From Syntrophomonadaceae bacterium (GTDB lineage: Bacteria; Bacillota; Dethiobacteria; DTU022), in assembly GCA_007119965.1 (NCBI GenBank), contig SKOR01000022.1, forward strand, positions 1-33,987: 33,987 nt of DNA, given 5' to 3'. Below the pieces are notes generated by a model that made no database searches, was not told where the DNA came from, and saw only the letters and a list, made by a program, of their open reading frames with translations. Shown piece by piece: positions 26,238-33,987 of this stretch. The position numbers and the translations under genes were made by a program. Positions within the stretch are counted from its first letter, which is position 1; each line of letters opens with the position of its first letter.

Positions 26238-26741
26238 TTATTCGTGCCAGCCTGACAGCCGGAAGAGATTCACGCCGGTAGCCGGGCCGCGGGCCGCGAT
26301 AATATCACTGACTGTCATATCTAAACCGGAGATAAGCAGGTCAGGGGCAATATCAAAAAGGGGGATCAGGACAAAATCACGCTCGGCCAGCCGTGGATGC
26401 GGCAGCTCAAGGATGGGTGTTTTTAAAGTAACCTCTTCATAAGATAAGAGGTCTAGATCAATAAGGCGCGGCCCCCACCTTTCATCCCTCATTCTTCCCA
26501 ATTGGTCTTCAATTGACAGCAGTTTCAAGAGGAGCTCTTCCGGCGGCAGCGCTGTCTTCAGGACAGCACAGGCATTAAGGAACCGGCCCTGAACCGGCCC
26601 GCCGACAGGAACAGTTTCATAAAGAGGGGAAACTGTCCGGATAGAAATACCTTCTTCAGCGCTTAGTCTTGCAATGGCCCGTTTCATATTATCCAGGCGA
26701 TCGCCCAGGTTGGCGCCGAGAGCAATAAAAGCTGTGTTCAT
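26238..26741 (-). CDS. folK: 2-amino-4-hydroxy-6-hydroxymethyldihydropteridine pyrophosphokinase (HPPK)
   Basis: Transfers pyrophosphate from ATP to 6-hydroxymethyl-dihydropterin, the step before DHPS. The 167-residue length is normal. Motifs seen are ALGANLGDR, SPLYETVPVGG, FLNACAVLKT, IEDQLGRMRDERWGPRLIDLDLL (with the metal-binding Asp pair) and LPHPRLAERDFVL. It is the last gene of the fol operon, 40 nt after folB. It ends facing fhs, with a two-way terminator between. Confidence 0.95.
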   Translation of the reverse strand: MNTAFIALGANLGDRLDNMKRAIARLSAEEGISIRTVSPLYETVPVGGPVQGRFLNACAVLKTALPPEELLLKLLSIEDQLGRMRDERWGPRLIDLDLLSYEEVTLKTPILELPHPRLAERDFVLIPLFDIAPDLLISGLDMTVSDIIAARGPATGVNLFRLSGWHE

Positions 26742-26781
26742 AAACTATACCTCTGACCTTCAATGTGCCGGCCGGAATTAA

Positions 26782-27135
26782 TTACTTGCCCCGGCTGACC
26801 ATAACGCTCACCCCGCCCTGCACACCGGGTAACGGCGGGTTGGGTTTGCGCACTTCTACAGTTGCCTCAATTACTCCTTCAATGGAGAGCAGTTTGTCAG
26901 CAATACGGCAGCCCAGGGTTTCCAGCAGTCGGCACGTTTGTCCGTACATTACCTCTTCAACTATCGCTACGGCAGAGCGGTAATCGGGCACACGGTCTAT
27001 CTGGTCGTCACTGTGAGCGGAAAGGTCTACGCCCAGTTCAAGGCTGATCTGAAATTCCTGGCCCAGGGTTTGCTCTTCGAGAAGAAGACCATGATAACCA
27101 TAGCAGACAATTCTTTCGACAATAATACGATCCAT
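26782..27135 (-). CDS. folB: Dihydroneopterin aldolase
   Basis: Converts dihydroneopterin to 6-hydroxymethyl-dihydropterin and glycolaldehyde. The 117-residue protein shows the family sequence: MDRIIVERIVCYGYHGLLLEEQ at the N-terminus, GQEFQISLELGVDL, DYRSAVAIVEEVM and RKPNPPLPGVQGGVSV. The ribosome site GGAGGTGA includes the stop codon of folP, so the two genes are tightly coupled. Product feeds directly to folK, next in the operon. Confidence 0.95.
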   Translation of the reverse strand: MDRIIVERIVCYGYHGLLLEEQTLGQEFQISLELGVDLSAHSDDQIDRVPDYRSAVAIVEEVMYGQTCRLLETLGCRIADKLLSIEGVIEATVEVRKPNPPLPGVQGGVSVMVSRGK

Positions 27136-27141
27136 AAAAAA

Positions 27142-28314
27142 TCACCTCCGGGTCATAGCATCGGTCATAACGGCAACCCGTTTCATCTGCCTGACATCAT
27201 GCACCCGGATGATATCAGCCCCTGCAGCAATACCGTAAGCAACAGTAGCGGCAGTACCTTCAAGGCGTTCTTCAGCAGGCAGATCAAGGGTTTTTCCGAT
27301 CATTGATTTTCGCGAAGTCCCAAGGAGCAGGGGATAACCAAGCTTGCATAAATCCTGCAGGTGCAGCATAACATCAAGATTCTGCTCATAGTTTTTACCG
27401 AAACCGATCCCGGGATCGATAATAATTTGCCTGTCTTCTACTCCGGCCCGGTGGGCAAGGTTAATTGATGCTTCCAGTTCTTCAATAATATCTGGAATTA
27501 AATCTTCATATTCAGTGTCGCGTCGGTTATGCATCAGGCAGACCGGAACCCCGTAGTCGGCTGCAACTCCGGCCAGGCCGGGATCTTCTTTAAAGGCCCA
27601 GACATCGTTAAGCATTTCAACCCCTGCTGCCATAGCCTGTTCAGCAACATCAGCCTTGTAGGTATCAATAGAAAGGGGCAGTTTGAAACTGTTGTCTTTT
27701 TTGAGAGCTTCAATTACAGGCATCACACGTTTTAACTCTTCTTCAGCGGTAATCTGTATTGAGCCGGGCCGTGTTGATTCGCCCCCGATATCGATGATGT
27801 CAGCGCCGTCTTCAAACATTTCAAAGGCCTGGGCCAGGGCGTTTTCAAAGCGGTCAAATTTGCCGCCATCTGAAAAAGAATCAGGAGTTACATTTAGGAT
27901 GCCCATGATATAAGTTTTGCTGCCGGGTAAAAAAACATGGCTGCCCAACAGAAGCTTATCAACCGGTTTAATTTTCAGCTTCTGTAGAGCGATGTGCAGG
28001 ATGAGGCCAAGCTCCCCGGCTTTTCCGTCATGTCCCCTGAGTTTATCAGATACTGCAGCCAGCCCTTTTTCAGAACCGATGATCACAGCATCGTAAATGG
28101 TTTGAGAACGGCCGGATTTCCCGGAGAAAACGACTGCTCCATTTTCCGATATAACAAGCTTTTTTAACAGGGGTGTGAGCGTTTCGGGAATACGGCGCAG
28201 CTTATAGGCATGGCAGGGCGCGCTCTGCATAAAGCCTTCCTGCTCCTGTTTATTTAAGCCCATTGAACTGAGAGCACTTTCGATTAATTGGAAACTACAA
28301 TGTACTGCCTGCAT
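27142..28314 (-). CDS. folP: Dihydropteroate synthase with N-terminal extension
   Basis: Joins the pterin pyrophosphate to p-aminobenzoate to make dihydropteroate, the target of sulfonamides. The catalytic barrel starts near residue 134: YIMGILNVTPDSFSDGG, DIIDIGGESTRPGS, PLSIDTYKADVAEQA, INDV-like MLNDVWAF, DPGIGFGK and LLGTSRKSMIG. A typical DHPS is about 280 residues; this one is 390 because of a 133-residue leading domain. As I recall, extensions of this kind occur in other Clostridia, with no known role. Its start follows the HD-domain gene by 21 nt, and it runs into folB with its stop inside the folB ribosome site. Confidence 0.95.
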   Translation of the reverse strand: MQAVHCSFQLIESALSSMGLNKQEQEGFMQSAPCHAYKLRRIPETLTPLLKKLVISENGAVVFSGKSGRSQTIYDAVIIGSEKGLAAVSDKLRGHDGKAGELGLILHIALQKLKIKPVDKLLLGSHVFLPGSKTYIMGILNVTPDSFSDGGKFDRFENALAQAFEMFEDGADIIDIGGESTRPGSIQITAEEELKRVMPVIEALKKDNSFKLPLSIDTYKADVAEQAMAAGVEMLNDVWAFKEDPGLAGVAADYGVPVCLMHNRRDTEYEDLIPDIIEELEASINLAHRAGVEDRQIIIDPGIGFGKNYEQNLDVMLHLQDLCKLGYPLLLGTSRKSMIGKTLDLPAEERLEGTAATVAYGIAAGADIIRVHDVRQMKRVAVMTDAMTRR

Positions 28315-28335
28315 ATAATCACCCCGAACTAATAG

Positions 28336-28830
28336 TTAGTAAAGGAGGGTCTCCTGGTTTGGTTGATGCCCAAACTTGCGGCATTGCTCTCTAACCTTGC
28401 AGCTAAAGCAGTTTCGGGACAGGCTGTCTGCCCTGCTCAGCGCGGCGCTGAGCAGGGAGCGGTGTTCACAGCAATCACCTTTTAAGCGGTGCTGTGCGAT
28501 TGCCTGCTTAATTATACGGCTCTCATTTTCCGAAAAGCCTGCTTCCAAAAGAATCGGCTCAGCCAGTTCGGCGCTTGCCTTGGCATGGTCGGTGCCATCC
28601 CAATACTCGCACCAGCGGCCAATGTCGTGGAGCAGCCCTGCTGCATAGGCCATTTCCCGGGAAATAAAGGGGCACCCTTCTTCAAGGATTAAAATATAAG
28701 TTAATCGGGCGGTAGCCAGCAGGTGCTCGAAGTGATGGGTGCAGAAAATCCGATCATTTTCCGCAGCTTCGTTTTTAGTCAGGCACTCCCGGTAAGCGGG
28801 GTTGGCAATTATCCGCCTGATCTGTTCCAT
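28336..28830 (-). CDS. HD-domain phosphohydrolase in the folate operon
   Basis: A 164-residue HD-superfamily protein with the full metal set: H36, H68-D69 (LLHDIGR) and D135. A C-terminal cluster C141-x2-C144-x5-C150 could bind metal. It lies between folE and folP. No gene for removing phosphates from dihydroneopterin triphosphate (such as a Nudix hydrolase) is seen in the operon, so this protein is a candidate for that step (inference from position only). AAGGAG precedes the ATG. An alternative is a nucleotide or signalling-nucleotide hydrolase unrelated to folate. Confidence 0.85.
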   Translation of the reverse strand: MEQIRRIIANPAYRECLTKNEAAENDRIFCTHHFEHLLATARLTYILILEEGCPFISREMAYAAGLLHDIGRWCEYWDGTDHAKASAELAEPILLEAGFSENESRIIKQAIAQHRLKGDCCEHRSLLSAALSRADSLSRNCFSCKVREQCRKFGHQPNQETLLY

Positions 28831-28933
28831 ATGCCGCTCTCCTTTGTTGAATTAAGGCTGTCGGCAGGGTAACAAGAAACATGATCTGCTGCCGGCCCCT
28901 GTCTTGCGAGAAACAGGAATATCTGACCCGGCT

Positions 28934-29503
28934 CTAGTTATTTTTGCCTCTGATTAGGCTGAATACTTCAATCCGGGAACTGGGGTTTCGCCTGAAAAGC
29001 CCCCGCACCGCCGAGGTGACTGTTGATGACCCCGGTTTGCCTACACCGCGAATGCTCATACATAGATGTTCGGCTTCTACCACGACGACAACCCCCTTGG
29101 GCTTGAGTACTTCAGTTATTATATCTGCCACGTTCGAAGTCAGCCTTTCCTGCAGCTGGGGACGCCTGGATACAGTTTCAATTACCCTGACCAGTTTGCT
29201 TAAGCCGACAATCCGCCCTCCTGCAGGGAGATAAGCTACGTGAGCTTTTCCGTAAAAAGGCAGCAGATGGTGTTCGCACATTGAATAAAAAGAAATATCC
29301 TTAACCAGCACAATTTCGTCATGCCCGTCTTCAACAAAGCATGTTTTAAGGTGTGATTTGGCATCCTGTTTTAAACCGCCAAACAGTTCAGCATACATGT
29401 TGGCTACCCGCTGAGGTGTTCCGAGCAGTCCTTCCCGGGTTAAGTCTTCGCCAACACCTTCAAGGATCATTTCTACGCCTTTTATGATTTTTTCCTTGTC
29501 CAT
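28934..29503 (-). CDS. folE: GTP cyclohydrolase I
   Basis: Opens GTP to 7,8-dihydroneopterin triphosphate, the first step of folate synthesis. The 189-residue length is normal. The zinc ligands are C76 and H79 ([20 protein letters not shown]) and C148 ([12 protein letters not shown]). Other family segments are [18 protein letters not shown] and [25 protein letters not shown] precedes the ATG. It follows the membrane protein gene by 17 nt, suggesting shared transcription from upstream of 30834. The 103-nt gap after folE shows no clear promoter. Confidence 0.96.
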   Translation of the reverse strand: MDKEKIIKGVEMILEGVGEDLTREGLLGTPQRVANMYAELFGGLKQDAKSHLKTCFVEDGHDEIVLVKDISFYSMCEHHLLPFYGKAHVAYLPAGGRIVGLSKLVRVIETVSRRPQLQERLTSNVADIITEVLKPKGVVVVVEAEHLCMSIRGVGKPGSSTVTSAVRGLFRRNPSSRIEVFSLIRGKNN

Positions 29504-29520
29504 TATGTACCGCCTTTCAG

Positions 29521-30834
29521 CTAATAAATTAAAATACCGGGCAGCCAGAGAAGCAGGCTATGCATAAGAGCACAGGCCAAAATGTTTTCAGTACGCAGGT
29601 AAAGGTAACCGAGGATGGCAGCAGTTCCCGGGACAAAAATTGCGATTTCCAGATAAGCGTACGGGTACGCTGTCATCCATGGATTGGCATTATACAACAG
29701 GATAAAATGGACGATAGCGGCCATTATAACCGTGGCCAGCAAACCCTTTGTAACTCCTAACCTGCGGCTTAAAAAAGCCTGTATATAGCCGCGCCAGATC
29801 ATTTCCCGCGGAAGGGCCAGCAGCAAGAATATAAGGGGCAGCTGTAGAATTGTATTGGTTCCCTCAATATTTATTCCTGAAGGCAGGCCTCTGACTGCGC
29901 TGACAATAAGGACTGAGGCGGTTACGGCCAGCAGGTAGCCGTTTAGAATTCTGTCCCAGCGCAAGCCAAGGTCCAGATAATCTATTTTACCTCTTATTGC
30001 TGATAAAATCAGTATAAATAAAATCACTGCATAGCCTGCTGCAGAATAGAACTCGGGCAGGTTGTATAAATGCGCAACAAATCCATTGATCAAAATTATT
30101 GCAATTACAACCGGGATTAAAGCAAGGCTGAAAAGGGCTGGCGGTGTTTTGCCCAGGTGCATCCAGTAGCGGGAGTAGCGGTGGTCCGGTGAAAGGATCG
30201 TGAGGGTCATCCCTGATATAGCGATTAATAAGGTATAAACCAGGGCGGAACCCAACAGGGTTGGTATCGAATAGTTGGCAGCAGGCGGCATGCTTGGCTC
30301 TCCCTCAGGAGTTATAAAGTAATAGTAAACCAGATCTTCCTGGGCATGAAAAGTTACCGGCATTGTTTCTTTCCAAATTGCCGGGATGCCCTTTTGTTGA
30401 TCAGCAATTTCGGTAACCTGGTTTAACAGGGTTTCATCTTCGATCGGTATAAAGATGTTATCGCCCCTGATTTCATCAAAATGGCCGTGCCCTGCAACCA
30501 TGAATAAACCGCCGGCCTGATCAGCGGCGGCAGATTCTTCATTGTGCCTGTAGGTGCCCTCGCCGAGGAGCAGAACACTGCGGTATTGGTCAGTCTGGTT
30601 GACGGTAAGTATAACTCCGCCTTCCGGAAAGGTAACCTCCAGGTTTTTAATTTCAAATGACCACGGTTCAAATTCACATGCACTTAAAGCTTCGTATTCA
30701 TATGGTGTTCTGCCCAGTGAACCGGGCAGGAATGCTGTCGTAATAAAAGCAGCAATTACCAGGCCTATAGTAATGGCCAGTAAGATAATCATGGCAACAA
30801 AATAGTTCCTGGCACCTATTTTTTTAAGCAGCAA
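29521..30834 (-). CDS. CPBP/CAAX-protease-like membrane protein with degenerate active site
   Basis: A 437-residue membrane protein. One helix (about 12-36) leads to an extracytoplasmic domain (about 37-190) that I do not recognise, then about seven to eight helices ending in a CPBP-type (Abi/CAAX protease) domain at about 325-437. The three CPBP motifs are altered: EExxxR is R343-E344-x3-R348, FxxxH is A372-x3-H376, and HxxxN is H425-x3-L429. Loss of the first Glu and of the Asn suggests it is not an active protease (inference). The TTG start follows AAGGAGG by 8 nt. It appears to be the first gene of the fol operon, with no known link to folate. Confidence 0.8.
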   Translation of the reverse strand: MLLKKIGARNYFVAMIILLAITIGLVIAAFITTAFLPGSLGRTPYEYEALSACEFEPWSFEIKNLEVTFPEGGVILTVNQTDQYRSVLLLGEGTYRHNEESAAADQAGGLFMVAGHGHFDEIRGDNIFIPIEDETLLNQVTEIADQQKGIPAIWKETMPVTFHAQEDLVYYYFITPEGEPSMPPAANYSIPTLLGSALVYTLLIAISGMTLTILSPDHRYSRYWMHLGKTPPALFSLALIPVVIAIILINGFVAHLYNLPEFYSAAGYAVILFILILSAIRGKIDYLDLGLRWDRILNGYLLAVTASVLIVSAVRGLPSGINIEGTNTILQLPLIFLLLALPREMIWRGYIQAFLSRRLGVTKGLLATVIMAAIVHFILLYNANPWMTAYPYAYLEIAIFVPGTAAILGYLYLRTENILACALMHSLLLWLPGILIY

Positions 30835-30948
30835 AGATAGTTCCTCCTTAAGCTGATCATGGTGTTGGTGTTTTAAATATACTGCGATGAGTCTAACCTT
30901 TTTCTTTCAGAAATGCAAGTATTGCCTGAAGCTGAGGGCCGGGTTTCC

Positions 30949-30977
30949 TTTTCAAAACTGGCTGAATCTGCTATAGT
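30949..30977 (+). promoter_or_regulatory. Probable sigma-A promoter for coaX
   Basis: TTTTCA (30949-30954), a 17-bp spacer and TATAGT (30972-30977) lie in the divergent gap between the CPBP-like gene and coaX. Four of six and five of six positions match the consensus. Confidence 0.5.
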
Positions 30978-31034
30978 GGATGTGCTGTAAAGTTGTAAAA
31001 CGGCTTTCAAAATAATAATCATGAGGTGACTTCA

Positions 31035-31799
31035 TTGCTTCTGGCCATTGATGTTGGTAACACTCACATAATGCTCGGTGTTTACAAGGAAGAAAATATT
31101 CTGGTTTACTGGCGTCTCGCTACCCGCAAAGACAGCACTGAAGATGAACTCGGTATGATTGTAAAAAACCTGCTTCATAACAGCCGGCTTAAATTAACCG
31201 ACATAGAAGCAGTTGCGATATCTTCCGTTGTCCCTCCCCTGATGTATTCCCTGGAACGGATGTCGAATAAATATTTCAACAGAGAACCCCTGATCATAGG
31301 CCCCGGAATTAAAACCGGCTTAAATATATTGACAGATAATCCCCGCGAAGTGGGCGCCGATCGTATTGTTAATGCTGTTGCCGCTCACAATTTATATGAC
31401 GGGCCGTTGATTATTGTCGATTTCGGGACTGCAACAACCTTTTGTGCTGTGTCGGGTTCAGGAGATTACCTGGGCGGGGTAATCGCCCCGGGTATCGGTA
31501 TCTCCCTGGAAGCTTTATTTGATAAGGCGGCTAAGCTGCCGCGGGTGGAGATAATCCGGCCGGATCGTGTGATCGGCAAGGATACCATAGCCAGCATGCA
31601 AGCGGGGATCGTTTACGGTTTTGTAGGTCAGGTTGACGGGATAGCCCGCAGAATGATTGATGAATTTACTGTTGAGCCGAAAGTTATCGCTACCGGGGGC
31701 TTTGCATCGTTGATTGCCCGCGAATCGGAAACAATCTGCAAAGTTAATTCGCTTTTAACCCTGGAAGGGCTGCGCATTATTAACGGGATGAACAGGTAG
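31035..31799 (+). CDS. coaX: Type III pantothenate kinase
   Basis: Phosphorylates pantothenate in the first step of coenzyme A synthesis; needs a monovalent cation and is insensitive to CoA feedback in the family. It is a 254-residue ASKHA-fold kinase with DVGNTH near residue 6, GADRIVNAVAAH, the VDFGTATTF phosphate motif, GGVIAPGIGISLEAL and a GATGGFA-like VIATGGFASL. The TTG start lies 5 nt after GAGGTGA and gives the typical MLLAIDVGNT start; a GTG 9 nt earlier lies within the ribosome site. Confidence 0.95.
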   Translation: MLLAIDVGNTHIMLGVYKEENILVYWRLATRKDSTEDELGMIVKNLLHNSRLKLTDIEAVAISSVVPPLMYSLERMSNKYFNREPLIIGPGIKTGLNILTDNPREVGADRIVNAVAAHNLYDGPLIIVDFGTATTFCAVSGSGDYLGGVIAPGIGISLEALFDKAAKLPRVEIIRPDRVIGKDTIASMQAGIVYGFVGQVDGIARRMIDEFTVEPKVIATGGFASLIARESETICKVNSLLTLEGLRIINGMNR

Positions 31800-31840
31800 T
31801 TTATTGGCTGTTACTGCAGAAAGGAAAGGGGGTCAGCTGA

Positions 31841-32050
31841 GTGGCCGGGTTTGGTTTGATCAACTTGTTTACAGCTATACTGGCAGTGATTGGGTTATTG
31901 TTCCTGGTGACTGCCCTTTTGCAGTGGCTTTGGAATATTACTATGCCAGACGTGTTTAACCTGAAAAACATTACATACTGGCAGGCTTTTCGCCTGCTTT
32001 TAATCGCCGGTATTCTTTTCGGCGCTGCAGGATTTAATTTCGCAAACTAA
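31841..32050 (+). CDS. Small two-helix membrane protein
   Basis: A 69-residue protein with two membrane helices (about 6-29 and 49-66). The middle carries a WNITMPDVFNLKNITYWQAF segment followed by LLLIAGILFG. This W-x-MP-x-x-F ... ITYWQA ... LLL pattern is familiar from small uncharacterised proteins of many bacteria. Function is unknown. The GTG start follows GGAAAGGGGG. It sits between coaX and the patatin gene, all on one strand with short gaps, so it is probably co-transcribed. Confidence 0.7.
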   Translation: MAGFGLINLFTAILAVIGLLFLVTALLQWLWNITMPDVFNLKNITYWQAFRLLLIAGILFGAAGFNFAN

Positions 32051-32092
32051 TAACTATCGTTGCCGGGACATTAAACCGGGAGGTCGGGAGTC

Positions 32093-32893
32093 GTGAAGGT
32101 CGGGTTGGCTTTAAGCGGGGGTGCTGCCAGGGGTATAGCACATATCGGGGTCCTCAAATACCTTGAGGAAAAAGGGATTAAGCCCTGTTGTCTGGCGGGG
32201 ACCAGCGCCGGCTCTATCGTTGGTTCATTGTATTGTTCCGGAAAAACGGTGGCTGAACTGGAAGAAATCGCTTCGACGATGTCCTGGAAAGATTTGGTCA
32301 AGATTTCCTGGCCTGGCAGGGGGATAATCAATTCGTCACGGCTTTTGAAAGTAATTAAAAAGCACCTGGGAGACCCGGATTTCGGTGACTTAGAGCTTCC
32401 TCTCCTGATTAACGCTGTCGACTTATTTAGCGGTAAAGAGATAGTCATAGATCAAGGGTCGGTTGCTGAAGCGGTGGTGGCCAGCTGCGCTATTCCGGGA
32501 ATATTTACCCCGGTTAATATAGGCAAGTATCTTTTTGTTGATGGGGGGTTGCTCAATAACCTGCCCGCCGCTTTGCTGAAAGGCCGTGATATTGATCGGA
32601 TAATATCAGTTAATGTCGGGGCCCAGAGGCTCCTGCAAAAAGAACCAGAAACTCTAATCGAAGTGCTTATTGAATCTTTTGATATTATTCGCCGTCAGCG
32701 GGACGAGCCTGCGGAAGAGTATACCGATATTTTAATCGAACCTGATTTGAGCGAGTTTGCCTTTCATGATACCAGTAAGGCAGGACTGCTGATTGAACGT
32801 GGCTATGAAGCTGCCGGGGAAGCCTTAAAAAATGTAAACCTTTCAAAGCAACCCAGCCGTATTTCCAGGTGGTTTAGCAGACGGAAAAAATAA
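32093..32893 (+). CDS. Patatin-like phospholipase (RssA/YlbK type)
   Basis: A 266-residue serine acyl-hydrolase of the bacterial patatin family. The oxyanion loop SGGAARG is at 8-14, the nucleophile S38 lies in GTSAG, and D150 of DGG completes the Ser-Asp dyad. No signal peptide is seen, so it acts in the cytoplasm or at the inner face of the membrane, probably on lipids. The GTG start has GGGAGGTCGGGAG before it. All catalytic residues are present. Substrate and role are not known for this subgroup. Confidence 0.9.
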   Translation: MKVGLALSGGAARGIAHIGVLKYLEEKGIKPCCLAGTSAGSIVGSLYCSGKTVAELEEIASTMSWKDLVKISWPGRGIINSSRLLKVIKKHLGDPDFGDLELPLLINAVDLFSGKEIVIDQGSVAEAVVASCAIPGIFTPVNIGKYLFVDGGLLNNLPAALLKGRDIDRIISVNVGAQRLLQKEPETLIEVLIESFDIIRRQRDEPAEEYTDILIEPDLSEFAFHDTSKAGLLIERGYEAAGEALKNVNLSKQPSRISRWFSRRKK

Positions 32894-32910
32894 TTTAGGG
32901 GGGTCCGGTC

Positions 32911-33525
32911 ATTATTGAAAGCTGCAGGGAAGTGATCGAAAAGCGACGCAGCATCAGACAATATAAGCCTGATGCTGTTTCAGCAGAAGATCTTGAAGAA
33001 ATTATTGAAGCCGCCAGGCTTGCGCCTTCAGGAACTAACCGCCAACCCTGGCGTTTTGTATTGATCAACGATGAGGCAGGCAAAGAAAAGCTTGCCGGAG
33101 CTGTGGTGCAGCCATTTGTCCTTCACGCGCCGGCAGTTTTCATCTGCTGTCTCGACCGCAATGCTTATACCCGCGGTCTGGTTGAAAAGAGAATGAAAGA
33201 ACTGGTCCGGTCCAATGTTGTCAGTGAAGAAGCTGCAGGCTATATATATAAAAGGAAAATGCCTGAACAGACAGAAGATGTGGTCATCCCTGCATCAGCT
33301 TATATTGATCTGGGGATCGCGGTAGAACATATGGTTCTGACGGCTGCAGCGCTCGGTCTGGGCAGCTGTTGGGTGCGCTTGTTTGACCCGAAGCAGGTTC
33401 ATGAGTCATTAGGGCTGCCGGGCGACATCGAGGTGGTGGCTCTGCTTCCGGTTGGTTACCCTGCAGAGGAACCTTCTCCCCGTCCGCGGCTGGACCGGGA
33501 TCAAATCATGATTGAGGCGAAATAA
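32911..33525 (+). CDS. Nitroreductase family protein
   Basis: An FMN-dependent oxidoreductase of about 204 residues that would use NAD(P)H; the substrate is unknown. The N-terminal EKRRSIRQY flavin-binding motif, APSGTNRQPW, then AVEHMVLTAAALGLGSCWV and the VVALLPVGYP ending mark the family. The only usual start, GTG at 32932, has a badly placed ribosome site. AGGGGGG at 32897-32903 points to in-frame ATT codons at 32911 and 32914, giving a natural IIESCREVIEKRRS start. I propose an ATT start. The 17-nt gap after the patatin gene suggests one transcript. Confidence 0.88.
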   Translation: MIESCREVIEKRRSIRQYKPDAVSAEDLEEIIEAARLAPSGTNRQPWRFVLINDEAGKEKLAGAVVQPFVLHAPAVFICCLDRNAYTRGLVEKRMKELVRSNVVSEEAAGYIYKRKMPEQTEDVVIPASAYIDLGIAVEHMVLTAAALGLGSCWVRLFDPKQVHESLGLPGDIEVVALLPVGYPAEEPSPRPRLDRDQIMIEAK

Positions 33526-33565
33526 ACCCTGTTTGCCCGGCACAATCGTCTTCCGAGTTATGTAT

Positions 33566-33685
33566 CGGCCGGCTGCATTCGGCAGTACGGCCGGCGGTAA
33601 GCAGTGCCGCGGTTTCGTCGTATATTGCTCCTGCGCTCCCGGACGGCAAGAAACTGCTTCGTTTGCAGCTGCCGGAATCTCCGGC
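33566..33685. other. Hairpin-rich intergenic stretch
   Basis: No convincing gene is seen between 33526 and 33849. This part holds strong inverted repeats: CGGCCG...CGGCCG (33566-33593) with an inner GCTGC/GCAG stem, and GCCGG-N5-CCGGC (33671-33685). A further ATAAGC/GCTTAT hairpin follows near 33709. It may encode a structured RNA or be a repeated intergenic element; short reading frames here look like chance. Confidence 0.4.
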
Positions 33686-33773
33686 TGCCTTTGGAGTCAT
33701 GAGCAGCCATAAGCTTCGACTGCTTATACAGTAACATAAAGTTAAAACAATCAGCTGATAAAAGTGCATTAAG

Positions 33774-33804
33774 AGGGGAGGCGCGTTTAAGCTGCGCCTC
33801 CCCT
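33774..33804. terminator. Strong hairpin between convergent ends, possible terminator
   Basis: A perfect 11-bp stem, AGGGGAGGCGC with GCGCCTCCCCT, has a 9-nt loop. No proper T tract follows on either strand, so terminator function is likely but not certain. Confidence 0.55.
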
Positions 33805-33849
33805 GGTTTCACCTGTATTTACTCAGCCGTATTCAGTTGTAGCAGTCTG

Positions 33850-33987
33850 CTAAAGAGAACTGTGCTCGCTCGCTGCTCGTTCAGGCTGGAACTGCCTCGG
33901 CTTAAATTCAACCTTTCGCCTGGCTTGCCCTTGCGACAGGCTCATCTGAGAGCTACCGCCCGCTGAGACCGGGCTAATAAAAGACCG
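33850..33987 (-). CDS. Possible C-terminal end of a minus-strand gene
   Basis: A frame enters from the right edge on the minus strand and stays open for 45 codons to TAG. The translation is polar and rich in Ser, Gln and Arg (QARRKVEFKPRQFQPERAA), like a disordered protein tail. I recognise no family. The strong hairpin just beyond its stop fits a gene end. It could also be chance in a repetitive stretch. Confidence 0.3.
   Translation of the reverse strand, partial: RSFISPVSAGGSSQMSLSQGQARRKVEFKPRQFQPERAASEHSSL

Noticed and set aside
33506-33812. Overlapping short frames on both strands in the right-hand intergenic region
   Set aside because: No ribosome sites or recognisable motifs; they follow from GC-rich hairpin sequence.
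33840-33987. tRNA or other known RNA gene at the right edge
   Set aside because: No cloverleaf or conserved tRNA loop sequences could be drawn on either strand.

Overview
The window (about 34 kb, roughly 50% GC) looks like the chromosome of an anaerobic, Gram-positive member of the Clostridia. Three things point there. The core is the prs-ctc-pth ... mfd-spoVB-mazG-hup-divIC-S1-tilS-hpt-ftsH housekeeping block of Bacillota. There is also a T-box riboswitch and a type III pantothenate kinase, with many TTG/GTG starts behind strong Shine-Dalgarno sites. A formate--tetrahydrofolate ligase and a formate-channel homologue suggest a formate/C1-using lifestyle (inference). No rRNA, tRNA, IS element or CRISPR array was seen.

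Layout. 1-1482: 3' end of prs, then ctc (ribosomal protein L25 family) and pth. 1522-3779: a T-box leader controlling aroF-pheA (phenylalanine branch). 3818-9302, minus strand: a five-gene cluster read from a near-consensus sigma-54 promoter. In transcription order it holds a FocA-like channel with an N-terminal four-cysteine domain, a small protein that is that same domain alone, an Fe-ADH-family protein resembling ErcA, a soluble PAS histidine kinase, and an NtrC-type sigma-54 activator. A tandem dyad 150-170 bp upstream of the promoter is a good candidate enhancer. 9575-22058: mfd, spoVB/murJ-like, mazG, hup, divIC, S1 protein, tilS, hpt and ftsH. 22090-26096: an amidohydrolase, a P1-family peptidase, a doubtful small ORF and fhs. 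26238-30834, minus strand: a folate operon (folE, an HD-domain protein, folP, folB, folK) headed by a degenerate CPBP-type membrane protein. 31035-33525: coaX, a two-helix membrane protein, a patatin-like phospholipase and a nitroreductase. 33526-33987: hairpin-rich sequence and possibly the tail of a minus-strand gene.

The most interesting part is the sigma-54 cluster between pth and mfd, which are near neighbours in Bacillus. The same cysteine pattern (C-x15-C-x18-C-x7-C) occurs as a fusion on a formate/nitrite-type channel and as a stand-alone protein next door. The ADH homologue has lost two of the four usual metal ligands and is translationally coupled to the kinase. I read this as a self-contained sensing and transport module in which the ADH-like protein may be a sensor rather than an enzyme. 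The DNA shows the architecture; the signal and function are inference.

Two further points. The conserved mfd-ftsH block lacks fin, spoVT, yabO, yabP, yabQ and spoIIE. Three genes appear to start at ATC, CTG or ATT, because the only usual start codons leave out conserved residues or lack a ribosome binding site.
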